Below the pieces are notes generated by a model. It was not told where the DNA came from, did no database searches, and saw only the letters and a program-made list of their open reading frames with translations. A program made the position numbers and the translations under genes. From positions 1 through 64,000 of the forward strand of contig WFTQ01000065.1 of NCBI GenBank assembly GCA_015485355.1: a stretch of DNA of 64,000 bases. Reading direction: 5' to 3'. How positions within the stretch are numbered: position 1 is the stretch's first letter; each line of letters begins with the position of its first letter. This document shows, piece by piece, positions 44,716-52,310 of the stretch. Origin of the DNA: a bacterium (GTDB taxonomy: Bacteria; Calditrichota; Calditrichia; RBG-13-44-9; J042).

Positions 44716-44744
44716 TTGATTTTTTCTATTGAAAGCTGTATCAT
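44716..44744 (+). promoter_or_regulatory. Candidate sigma-70-type promoter
   Basis: -35 TTGATT (44716-44721) and -10 TATCAT (44739-44744) with 17-bp spacing. Transcription would start about 50 nt before the small membrane-protein gene at 44800. Confidence 0.45.
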
Positions 44745-44799
44745 TGATCCGAGGAGGTTCACGTAACTTCTTACTGGTCAATTAACAATGGAGGGTGTA

Positions 44800-45237
44800 A
44801 TGGGTAAACGTCTGGGATACCGTGTTTTTGTTGGAGCGTTAACACTGGTGTTAGCGTTGTCTTTGTTGGTCATGCCGTTGGCATCCGATTTAGTGGCGGC
44901 CAATGCTTTACCGCAGGCCGATGCTCAGCAGGCTTGTGTCGATGCGGAAGCTCAAGCTACCCAGGACATCAACGGCACGACCTGGTTTTTAATTGGATGT
45001 ATTATCGGGGTGTGGGGATATATTGTAGCCATTGCGTTGGAATCCAACCCGCCTTCTGCCGCACTGGTGGGGCAGTCCCCGGAATATGTGGCCGCTTATA
45101 CAGATTGCTATAAACGGAAGGCCAAAGAAATTAAAAGCAAGAACGCGTTATACGGGTGTTTGGCGGGGACGGGAGCGACTTGTTTATTGTATTTCTTGTT
45201 GTTTGCCGCCGCAAGCGGTGCGGAATCGACCTATTAA
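44800..45237 (+). CDS. Small membrane protein of unknown function
   Basis: A 145-aa protein. The start is ATG 44800, because GGAGGG is 5 nt upstream and the in-frame ATG at 44788 overlaps that site. It has an N-terminal hydrophobic segment (about 8-30), possibly a cleaved signal (ending AANA), then TM segments at about 57-75 and 115-137. Between them is a hydrophilic stretch with SPEYVAAYTDCYKRKAKEIK, followed by LYGCLAGTGATC. Cysteines at the membrane borders stand out. I do not recognise a named family. It has its own promoter and is followed by a strong hairpin terminator, so it may be monocistronic. Confidence 0.65.
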   Translation: MGKRLGYRVFVGALTLVLALSLLVMPLASDLVAANALPQADAQQACVDAEAQATQDINGTTWFLIGCIIGVWGYIVAIALESNPPSAALVGQSPEYVAAYTDCYKRKAKEIKSKNALYGCLAGTGATCLLYFLLFAAASGAESTY

Positions 45238-45277
45238 CGAGCCAGCTTCCCGAAACACAGATCAGGCATTTAGGGGG

Positions 45278-45334
45278 TCAGGGTTGTCCAAAGAAATAAT
45301 TACATTTGTTTCTCGGGCAACCCTGATTTAATTT
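45278..45334 (+). terminator. Terminator after the small membrane-protein gene
   Basis: TCAGGGTTGTCC (45278-45289) pairs with GGGCAACCCTGA (45315-45326), 12 bp with one G-U, followed by TTTAATTT. The loop is 25 nt. It separates this gene from the LolA-like operon 30 bp later. Confidence 0.75.
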
Positions 45335-45364
45335 ATGCCTCGCATGAACAGAGGCGTCACATTG

Positions 45365-46105
45365 ATGAAACGTTTTGTCCGGCCTATTCACAAGGCAGCC
45401 GTTTTTTTATTGATAATCCCCCTCTGGAGTTGGGGACAAACTCCAGATTTTACCGCGGTAGCCTCTCCGCCTTATCAAACGCTGCAAGGGAATTTTCAAA
45501 AGGTCAATGACCGGGACGGACAAGTGGATTCTTCCAGCGGGATTTTCTTTGTCAAAAAAATGGATTATATGTACCTGGAAGTCACCCATCCCATTCACCA
45601 GATCATGGTCATCGAAGGCAATGTGACTCTGGTATATTACCCGGAGCGGAAACTGGCCTACCGCATTACAAGTAAAAATCCCGCCATGTTGCCTTTCGTT
45701 CCCAAACTCATTGCCGCTTTGCGGTCGGAAATCGGTTTCGATAATCTGGGTTTGAAGCTGGAAAAACAAGAATTGCTGGGCGATACGCTTATCAGTTACT
45801 GGATTTCCCCGGATCCGGAAAAGAATATCGGCCGGTATCAAATGATTCAGGTAAACGATCAACCGGTTCAGATTTTCTACACTACCCCCGACAGCCTGTT
45901 TGCCAGTAAACTCGTTTTTCAGAATTATCGCCCGGTCGGGGATCTAATTCTCCCGCATAAAATCGTTTCCGAGAGCGTCTCTACGCGAGGGGTAACCATC
46001 GAAAAGGTATACTTTTCCCAATTGAAAAAAGATGTACCGCTGCCGACCCGCGTGGTCCGCTTCGATCTCCCGGACGATGTTGCTGTGGAAGAAAAGGAGT
46101 GGTGA
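45365..46105 (+). CDS. LolA-like outer-membrane lipoprotein carrier family protein
   Basis: A 246-aa exported protein. The signal peptide spans about residues 8-25, ending SWG. The mature part has the LolA-fold pattern: ASPPYQTLQGNFQKVN, GIFFVKKMDYMYLEVTHP, GNVTLVYYPERKLAYRI and late YWISPDPE. LolA carries lipoproteins across the periplasm, and this family also includes DUF-type relatives with other cargo. The start ATG 45365 has AGAGG 10 nt upstream; ATG 45347 is possible. It leads a run with a YidD-like and two TPR/membrane genes, though a 156-bp gap follows it. Confidence 0.75.
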   Translation: MKRFVRPIHKAAVFLLIIPLWSWGQTPDFTAVASPPYQTLQGNFQKVNDRDGQVDSSSGIFFVKKMDYMYLEVTHPIHQIMVIEGNVTLVYYPERKLAYRITSKNPAMLPFVPKLIAALRSEIGFDNLGLKLEKQELLGDTLISYWISPDPEKNIGRYQMIQVNDQPVQIFYTTPDSLFASKLVFQNYRPVGDLILPHKIVSESVSTRGVTIEKVYFSQLKKDVPLPTRVVRFDLPDDVAVEEKEW

Positions 46106-46261
46106 TGGTGGTCAGACGCCGCCGTGGAGGCATTACGGCGACCCCAACCCGGAGCCGGAAAGACCTTTACACGAATGGACGTGTTCATCCCGTGGGCATG
46201 TGTTTGCAGGAGCAAACCTGCCGGGGTATGGCCTGACGGGGTGTAAGTCGAGAACGAAAAG

Positions 46262-46774
46262 ATGCTTTGGAGCGGCCGAGTGATCCGAACAAGGTTACAT
46301 CGGGAATGGTGTTTTGGCATGGGTCTGGTTGTGGTCTTCTTTGCGGCGGGGGAATCGGCCGAAGCGCAGACGGTCCGGAAAGCGTTTTTGCATACTCTGC
46401 ACGCCTTTCAGGCCGAAAAGGTGCAAGCCGCTTCCGTGGGAAGGGTGAGCGAAGATTTCTGGCAAAAATCGGAACCGGCGCAACTCATGCTGGGGATGAT
46501 TACCCTCTATCAGCAATTGATTGCTTCGCAGGATGCTCCCGCCTGTAATTTTACGCCCAGTTGTTCCCGCTTTGGTCAGGCGGCCTTGGCCAGGGCAGGA
46601 TTGGTGAAGGGATTGCTATTGACCTCCGATCGCTTGCAACGGTGCAATGGATTGCCGGGAAGAGAACGGTTTTATCCGGTCGATCATTCCACCCACCGAT
46701 TTTACGATCCGATTGACGTGTATTTAACCTTAACCCCAGCCAAGGAAAAGGGTAGTCATGATCATTCCCATTAA
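46262..46774 (+). CDS. YidD-like protein with N-terminal export signal
   Basis: A 170-aa protein whose centre matches YidD (membrane protein insertion efficiency factor). It has LYQQLIASQDAPACNFTPSC with SRFGQAAL following, then KGLLLTSDRLQRCNG. The conserved Cys residues and Arg-Cys pair are present. Canonical YidD is about 70-100 aa, sits on the cytoplasmic face of the inner membrane and aids Sec/YidC insertion. This one has an extra hydrophobic N-terminus (WCFGMGLVVVFFAAGESAEA) that looks like a cleavable signal peptide, and about 40 additional C-terminal residues ending in a His-rich tail. Its stop overlaps the next start by 17 bp. Confidence 0.75.
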   Translation: MLWSGRVIRTRLHREWCFGMGLVVVFFAAGESAEAQTVRKAFLHTLHAFQAEKVQAASVGRVSEDFWQKSEPAQLMLGMITLYQQLIASQDAPACNFTPSCSRFGQAALARAGLVKGLLLTSDRLQRCNGLPGRERFYPVDHSTHRFYDPIDVYLTLTPAKEKGSHDHSH

Positions 46775-47678
46775 GCGAGTGGGTTTGTGGATGGGCCTGG
46801 TTGTGCTTCTGGGAGGACAAGGGATTTCGGCACCGGGCGATTCTTCCCGCATTAGCCGGGCCGATTCGGTCTATACCCCCGAATATTTCTTAAAATTTGG
46901 ACAATTTCTCTGGGAGCAAAGGGATTATTCCCGGGCCGCTACGGAGTTTGAGCGCTATGTTTTTTTAAACCCCCATCGAAAGTTGCCGCGGTTACGCTAC
47001 CGGATCGGGTTATGTTATTATCGCCTGGGAGAGCTGGAACGGGCCCTCCGCTATTTTCAGGAGGCCTTTCAGTTGGGAAATGCTCCCTCTTTGAAGGATT
47101 CCAGCCGCTTGGCAATGGCGGCGGTATATTTGCGGCGTGGGGAAAATGGAGCCTTGCTGAGTCTGTTGTCGGAAAACGGAGCCCGGGTGAGTCGTTCCGA
47201 AATCCGCCGGCGCCTCCATTTATTTCGGGCGTTTTATTTCCTCCAGATGGGGGATTGGAACCTTGCCGCGCATTCGGTTCCCGATACGGCCGGGGTGTCC
47301 TCCCGGGAGTTTGCCCTGGCAGTGCGGAGAATCCGGGACCTGGCCCGAAAAGGACGGGAGTTACCGTATAAATCCCCTGTTAAGGCGGCGCTGTTGTCCG
47401 GACTGTTGCCCGGGGGCGGCCGATTTTATCTCGGCCGGAAACAAGACGGTTTCTATTCCCTGTTGCTCATCACCGGTAGCGCCCTGCTCAGCTACCGGGG
47501 GTATCGCAATCATGGCCCTGCCCATTTCCAAACGATATTTTTCGGGTCCACCGCGGCCCTGTTGTATCTGGGGAACATCTACGGCTCGGCTGTGGCCGCC
47601 CGGCTACACAATCGGCAGATTGAGGAAAGATTGTGGAATGAAATTGATGAAGAAATGCTTCGCTGGACTGATCTATAG
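46758..47678 (+). CDS. Exported TPR protein with C-terminal membrane hairpin (paralogue 1)
   Basis: A 306-aa protein. The signal peptide is about residues 8-25. TPR-like helices follow at about 38-200 (YFLKFGQFLWEQRDYSRAATEFE, interrupted here only for spacing of repeats). The C-terminal hydrophobic part at about 208-275 contains KAALLSGLLPGGGRFYLGR, QDGFYSLLLITGSALLSY and a second TM stretch. This LPG-G-x-FYxG hairpin is typical of DUF5683-like proteins. It overlaps the YidD-like gene upstream and the paralogue downstream, so the three are coupled. The function is unknown; scaffolding of an envelope complex is a guess. Confidence 0.75.
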   Translation: MIIPIKRVGLWMGLVVLLGGQGISAPGDSSRISRADSVYTPEYFLKFGQFLWEQRDYSRAATEFERYVFLNPHRKLPRLRYRIGLCYYRLGELERALRYFQEAFQLGNAPSLKDSSRLAMAAVYLRRGENGALLSLLSENGARVSRSEIRRRLHLFRAFYFLQMGDWNLAAHSVPDTAGVSSREFALAVRRIRDLARKGRELPYKSPVKAALLSGLLPGGGRFYLGRKQDGFYSLLLITGSALLSYRGYRNHGPAHFQTIFFGSTAALLYLGNIYGSAVAARLHNRQIEERLWNEIDEEMLRWTDL

Positions 47679-48573
47679 TCTGCTCCTCACAATATCCATT
47701 CAGGCTTCTGCCCCTCTTTCGGGCGATTCTCTCCTGATAGCCGTCGGGGATCGGTTCTTTGACCGGCGTAACTATACTGCGGCCATCACCGAATACCAGC
47801 GACTGCTGTTTTTTAACCCGCACCCGCCTCTGGCTCCTTACGCGTTTTACAAGATGGGTCAATCGTATCTGCACCTGGGGCAATACCGAAGGGCGGTGCT
47901 TTTTCTGAGAAGGGCTCTGATGTTTCCGGCAAAGAAAAACACCAGATTGAAATTGCGCCTCCAATTGGCCCTGGCATTTTTGGAAGGCCAGCGATACGAT
48001 TTGGCCGCACTGGAATTTTTTAAAATGGAATCGCGCACCCAGGATGAAACCCTGAAGTTAACTGCTCAATTGTTTCGGGGATTGATTTATATCCGTCAGC
48101 AAAATTGGAAAGAAGCACGAAAAGTTCTGCGGAAGCTGAACGATCATCCCCGCTGTCACTTTCAAGAAACCCTTCAGGCGATCGACCGTCTACTGACTCG
48201 GTTAATGGAAAAACCCCGACTAAAAAATCCCCGAACGGCTCGGCTGTTGTCCACACTCCTGCCCGGTGCGGGACAGATGTATACCGGTCATTTTTTTCTG
48301 GGGGTGGACGCCCTGGTCTTGAACGGTGCCAATACTTATCTGGTATGGCAAACTATCGTCAACCGAAATTATCTGGACCTGGGATTAAGTGTCGCCCTCC
48401 TATGGTTGCGCTATTATGAAGGCGGTCGCATTCGGGCAGAAATGCTGGCCCACAAAGTCAATCGTGAATATCAGGAGCGGATGACGCGAAGGTTATATCG
48501 GTTCCTTCAGGAACTGGCGGACTGTCTTCCTGCGTTCAGTACCCGGCTTACCTGGGAGGATTTTATTCCATAG
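47638..48573 (+). CDS. Exported TPR protein with C-terminal membrane hairpin (paralogue 2)
   Basis: A 311-aa protein, paralogous to the preceding gene. The signal peptide is about residues 6-23, TPR-like helices are at about 30-195 (FDRRNYTAAITEYQRLLFFN), and then comes TARLLSTLLPGAGQMYTGHF with following TM segments. The C-terminal tail is basic. The start is taken at ATG 47638 or 47647, both inside the end of paralogue 1; the long upstream ORF extension overlaps that gene and is rejected. The roughly 40-bp overlap implies coupled translation. Two adjacent copies suggest a heteromeric assembly. Confidence 0.75.
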   Translation: MKLMKKCFAGLIYSLLLTISIQASAPLSGDSLLIAVGDRFFDRRNYTAAITEYQRLLFFNPHPPLAPYAFYKMGQSYLHLGQYRRAVLFLRRALMFPAKKNTRLKLRLQLALAFLEGQRYDLAALEFFKMESRTQDETLKLTAQLFRGLIYIRQQNWKEARKVLRKLNDHPRCHFQETLQAIDRLLTRLMEKPRLKNPRTARLLSTLLPGAGQMYTGHFFLGVDALVLNGANTYLVWQTIVNRNYLDLGLSVALLWLRYYEGGRIRAEMLAHKVNREYQERMTRRLYRFLQELADCLPAFSTRLTWEDFIP

Positions 48574-48694
48574 ACCATAACAGCAGGGCATTGGTGGGGA
48601 GGCGCAAAGTCTCTTTTAAAGATTGAAAAACAGCCGATTGTTGAGATCATCTTTCTGGGATTCGGAGCAATGAGGGTTAAATAAGGAGAAGCCC

Positions 48695-50566
48695 ATGCGC
48701 ACAAATGTTCTGGATGGCTCTGGGGAGGCGCCTTCCTCCTCCGCGCCGAGGTTGCCCGAGCGGCGGGAGATCGATTCCCGATACCAATGGCGACCGGAAG
48801 CCATTTATCCCTCTCTAAAGGCCTGGGAAGCGGACTATGAAAAGGTCCGGCGGATGATGACCGGGATGGACGCTTTTCTAGGGCGTTTGGGAGAGTCTGC
48901 CGAAACCCTTCTGGCCTGCCTGCGACAACGGGATCGGTTGAACGAGCGGATTGGCAGATTAATATTGTATGCGGGCATACGCAGCGATGAAGATAGCCGG
49001 GTGGCACAGTTTCAGGCGCTGCGGGATCGGGTCGCCGCTTTGGCTGCCGGTTTGCGGCGACATCTGGCCTTCATTCAGCCGGAAATTCTATCCCTTCCGG
49101 AAGGGAAGTTATGGAACCTGGTTGATCGATTGCCCGAATTGGGTGTCTATCGCCATCATCTGGAGGATATCAAGCGACGGAAAGCCCACGTGCTTCCTCA
49201 ACAACAAGAACAGCTGCTGGCCCTGGCCGAAGAGTTTGCCCAGGGACCTTACAATATTTTCAGCATGTTCAACTATGCCGATATCCGGTTCCCCAGGGTG
49301 AAGGATGAGAGCGGTCAGGAAATTGAACTCACTCAGGAGCGTTTCCAGAAATTGTTGGAGTCCGGAAACCGCCGGGTGCGCAAAAATGCCTTTCTGGCGT
49401 TTTATGGAACCTACGAGAAATGGCTGAACACCTTGGCCGCCACCCTTGCCGCAAATATTAAGAAAAATGTTTTTTACGCGAAAGCCCGTCGGTATGCCTC
49501 GTCCCTGGAAGTGGCCCTGGATGAAGAGAATATCCCCCCCGAAGTCTACCAGAATTTGGTGGATACGATGAACCAGAATTTAACGCCGTTGCATCGATAC
49601 ATCCGTTTCCGCGGCCTTCGGCTTCACCTTTCCACCGTCTATCCCTGGGATTTGTATGTACCTTTAGGAGAGCCCCCTCACTTCAATTTTTCTTATGAAG
49701 AAGCGGTGCAACTGATCACCGAAGCGTTACAACCATTGGGGGAATCCTACCAGAAAGAATTGCGCCGCGGATTTTCCGAAGGATGGATCGATGTGTTCGA
49801 AAATCGGGGCAAGCGAGCAGGGGCCTACTCCTGGTCCACTTATGGTGTGCACCCGTTCATTCTGCTGAATTATGATGGAACCTTGCGGAGCGTTTTTACC
49901 CTTGCTCACGAAATGGGGCACGCATTGCATTCCTATTTCACCCAGCAAAAACAACCCTTTATCTACAGCCAGTACGACGTGTTCGTGGCCGAAGTGGCCT
50001 CCACCCTTAACGAAGCCCTGGTGATCGATTACCTGTTGAACATGACCCGGGAACCGGAGAAGAAATTGTATTTATTGAATCAATATGCGGATCAGATCGT
50101 AAAAACGGTCTACATTCAAACACTGTTTGCCGAATTTGAAAAACTCATCCACGAAAGGGTTGAGGCCGGCGAGGCGCTTACCTCGGAATTTCTCTGCAAC
50201 CTGAAGGAAAAACTCTATCGTCGATATTTTGGAAAAGCGTTTAGTTTAGGCAGGCTGTATTGTGTGAACTGGTGCCGGATCCCTCATTTTTATTACGGCT
50301 TTTATGTGTATAAATATGTGACCGGATACTCGGCCGCCGTCGCACTGTCGCAACGCATTCTTTCCGGGGATGTCGCAGCACGGAATGCTTATCTGGATTT
50401 TCTTTCCCGCGGAGGTTCCGACTATCCCCTGAACCTGCTGAAAGATGCCGGTGTGGACCTGACTCGTCCGGAACCCCTTCAAGCCACCGCCCAGCTGCTG
50501 GATCGGCTGGTGGAAGCAATGGAAACCATGGGAGGAATCAAGGATACCTCGGCTCCAGGGCGTTGA
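48695..50566 (+). CDS. pepF: Oligoendopeptidase F (M3B)
   Basis: A 623-aa cytoplasmic zinc metallopeptidase of family M3B, which degrades oligopeptides of about 7-17 residues. The zinc site is FTLAHEMGHALHSYF (HEMGH) with the downstream Glu in FVAEVASTLNEALV. The N-terminal helical domain and C-terminal YKYVTGYSAAVAL are as usual. No signal peptide. It starts with AAGGAG about 7 nt before the ATG. It is not linked functionally to its neighbours as far as I can see. Confidence 0.93.
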   Translation: MRTNVLDGSGEAPSSSAPRLPERREIDSRYQWRPEAIYPSLKAWEADYEKVRRMMTGMDAFLGRLGESAETLLACLRQRDRLNERIGRLILYAGIRSDEDSRVAQFQALRDRVAALAAGLRRHLAFIQPEILSLPEGKLWNLVDRLPELGVYRHHLEDIKRRKAHVLPQQQEQLLALAEEFAQGPYNIFSMFNYADIRFPRVKDESGQEIELTQERFQKLLESGNRRVRKNAFLAFYGTYEKWLNTLAATLAANIKKNVFYAKARRYASSLEVALDEENIPPEVYQNLVDTMNQNLTPLHRYIRFRGLRLHLSTVYPWDLYVPLGEPPHFNFSYEEAVQLITEALQPLGESYQKELRRGFSEGWIDVFENRGKRAGAYSWSTYGVHPFILLNYDGTLRSVFTLAHEMGHALHSYFTQQKQPFIYSQYDVFVAEVASTLNEALVIDYLLNMTREPEKKLYLLNQYADQIVKTVYIQTLFAEFEKLIHERVEAGEALTSEFLCNLKEKLYRRYFGKAFSLGRLYCVNWCRIPHFYYGFYVYKYVTGYSAAVALSQRILSGDVAARNAYLDFLSRGGSDYPLNLLKDAGVDLTRPEPLQATAQLLDRLVEAMETMGGIKDTSAPGR

Positions 50567-50586
50567 ACCTGGCATTATAAATATTC

Positions 50587-50600
50587 GGACTATAATGTCC
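50587..50600. promoter_or_regulatory. Dyad around a perfect -10 hexamer before the copper locus
   Basis: GGAC-TATAAT-GTCC, a -10 consensus inside a 4-bp inverted repeat, about 90 bp before the first gene of the metal locus. TTGAAC (50563-50568) is the best -35, but the 22-bp spacing is too long. Its layout would suit repressor occlusion. Confidence 0.35.
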
Positions 50601-50687
50601 ACAATTTGCTTTCGTTATTGCTTCTTATCCGGAAAACGGTTAATATAAAGGCCACGAAGGAATCGATTCAATGAGGGCGGAAGGTTG

Positions 50688-51110
50688 ATGAGGCGGGTAT
50701 TGGTTTGTGGCGTGGTCTTCTTTTTACTCGGTTTCGGTAGCGGGTTTCCGCTGTTTCTGGCACCGGGGGTCGGTTCGGCTGCTCCTCATGCTCATGGTAC
50801 CTGCCGGTGCGGTTGTGCCGCAGATGAACATGCCGATTGTGATGGCGGATGTTGTGGTGCGGCGGCAGTAACCGGCCAGGTGGGTATTTGCTCGTTCACT
50901 TGCAGCTGTTATTCCCATCCGCCCCAGCTTATCCCCCTGACGCTGAAATGGATCTTACCCCGCACTATTCCATTGGTGAATATCCCCAGGGATGGGCGGT
51001 GGTTGGGAGACATTTTCATTCCCGGGCCTCTGGCGGTTCCCGACTCTCCCGATCACCCTCCGGAAAACCTCTCCAGCAGTTTTACCTCCTGGCATTTCGA
51101 AATCGTCTGA
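50688..51110 (+). CDS. Small exported Cys/His-rich protein of the metal locus
   Basis: A 140-aa protein with a signal peptide (about residues 4-30). The mature N-terminus packs HAHGTCRCGCAADEHADCDG then GCCG, and SFTCSCYSHPP further on. That gives about ten Cys and several His within some 50 residues, strongly suggesting soft-metal binding. The rest is Pro-rich without known domain. ATG at 50688 is preferred to the adjacent in-frame TTG. It is the first gene upstream of a YtkA-like lipoprotein and an OprC-like receptor. I infer a copper sequestration or hand-over role; zinc or another soft metal is not excluded. Confidence 0.6.
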   Translation: MRRVLVCGVVFFLLGFGSGFPLFLAPGVGSAAPHAHGTCRCGCAADEHADCDGGCCGAAAVTGQVGICSFTCSCYSHPPQLIPLTLKWILPRTIPLVNIPRDGRWLGDIFIPGPLAVPDSPDHPPENLSSSFTSWHFEIV

Positions 51111-51390
51111 AAGAGCCGGTAAGGGATCCCGCTTCCCGATGATCCCGGCAACCGTGACCCGGTTCTCGACAGGGCGGGCAGGGATCGGCTCGGTCAATCC
51201 CTGTGGTTTGCTGCTCTTCCTGGTTCAAAGACGCTCCTCTTGGGAATGGAGCTATGCCGCTGCCCGGCGGGTCTCAACGCGGAAAGAAGCGCCCCGGCTC
51301 TTGGAAACAACAGTGAAAATCATTCGCTGCTTCTCCCGAAATTAGGAAAAGCAGCAAATACTGGTGTCAAACGTTTCCGGAGGAATCAAT

Positions 51391-52188
51391 ATGAAAGCGT
51401 CTCTGCTTCTTTTCATTACCTTGGTGATTGGAATTTGGCTTTTCTCTTGTAACCGAAACAGCACCGGGGTTGATCCCGAACCTGATCCCACCAAGGATTT
51501 GCATCGGATAGCCACCGGCGAACTGGAAAAGACCCTGGTAACGGTTTATTCGGATGCATCCTTACAAACGGGGTATTGCCGGATTTACGTGTTGTTAAAA
51601 GACCGGAACACAGGAAAAGTCTTACAAAAGGCCCGGATACAGATGACTCCCATAATGGATATGGGAGATATGAAACACAGTGCTCCCTGTGAAAATCCCC
51701 AGACCGGCTATGCGGAGAATGGATTGTTCCCGTGTGGGGCGGTTTTCATCATGTCGGGTACCTGGCAACTGGAGTTCCTCTTGCAGGAGCTGGAAAATGG
51801 TGATGCGGGTAAGGTGGTTGTTCCGGTGCAAGTGGCTCCCGCAAACCGCCTGAAGCAGGAGACCGGCAGCGACAGTGCCCACTATTTTCTGGCCCTGGTG
51901 GAACCTCGTTCCCCAAAGGTGGGAATCAACACTTTTGAAATCACCATTCATCAACAAGAATCCATGATGGCCTTTCCTGCCGTAACGGATGTTGAAGTGA
52001 CCATGGAACCGACCATGCCGTCCATGGGACACGGTTCACCCAATAATGAACACCCTATCCACAAGGGGAAAGGGCATTACCGGGGGAAAGTCAATTTTAC
52101 CATGTCCGGGGCCTGGCAAATCGCTCTGCGGGTCTCTCGTAATGGACAATTGCTGCTGCAAACGATGTTTGATCTTCAGGTGCCCTGA
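51391..52188 (+). CDS. YtkA/FixH-like lipoprotein
   Basis: A 265-aa lipoprotein. The start is ATG 51391 with GGAGGA upstream, and a lipobox is at IWLFSC with Cys as the lipidated residue. It has two beta-sandwich repeats of YtkA/FixH type. The first carries TPIMDMGDMKHSAPCENP and GTWQLEFLL; the second carries VTMEPTMPSMGHGSPNNEHP and GAWQIALRV. The M-x2-M-G-H signatures resemble copper-chaperone-like Met/His motifs of this fold. It lies between the Cys-rich protein and the TonB-dependent receptor, with 122 bp to the latter. I infer periplasmic-side or surface copper binding; the family itself is poorly characterised. Confidence 0.75.
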   Translation: MKASLLLFITLVIGIWLFSCNRNSTGVDPEPDPTKDLHRIATGELEKTLVTVYSDASLQTGYCRIYVLLKDRNTGKVLQKARIQMTPIMDMGDMKHSAPCENPQTGYAENGLFPCGAVFIMSGTWQLEFLLQELENGDAGKVVVPVQVAPANRLKQETGSDSAHYFLALVEPRSPKVGINTFEITIHQQESMMAFPAVTDVEVTMEPTMPSMGHGSPNNEHPIHKGKGHYRGKVNFTMSGAWQIALRVSRNGQLLLQTMFDLQVP

Positions 52189-52310
52189 CCCGATTGTTCG
52201 CTCCTTCAGTGGGGTGAGGTAAGGGACGGTTCCATGCCCTCGGGATTTCCCGATGGGCATGGAAATCAATGGATGGTTTCGATGGAGAATCCAAACAAGG
52301 AGTTTGTCGG

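Noticed and set aside
46106-46261. 43-residue ORF between the LolA-like and YidD-like genes
   Set aside because: Arg-rich translation without a ribosome-binding site or family resemblance; probably chance.
51111-51390. Possible cobalamin riboswitch before the lipoprotein/TonB-receptor genes
   Set aside because: Suspected because of the receptor, but no B12-box or conserved cobalamin-aptamer core is visible, and copper motifs explain the receptor better.
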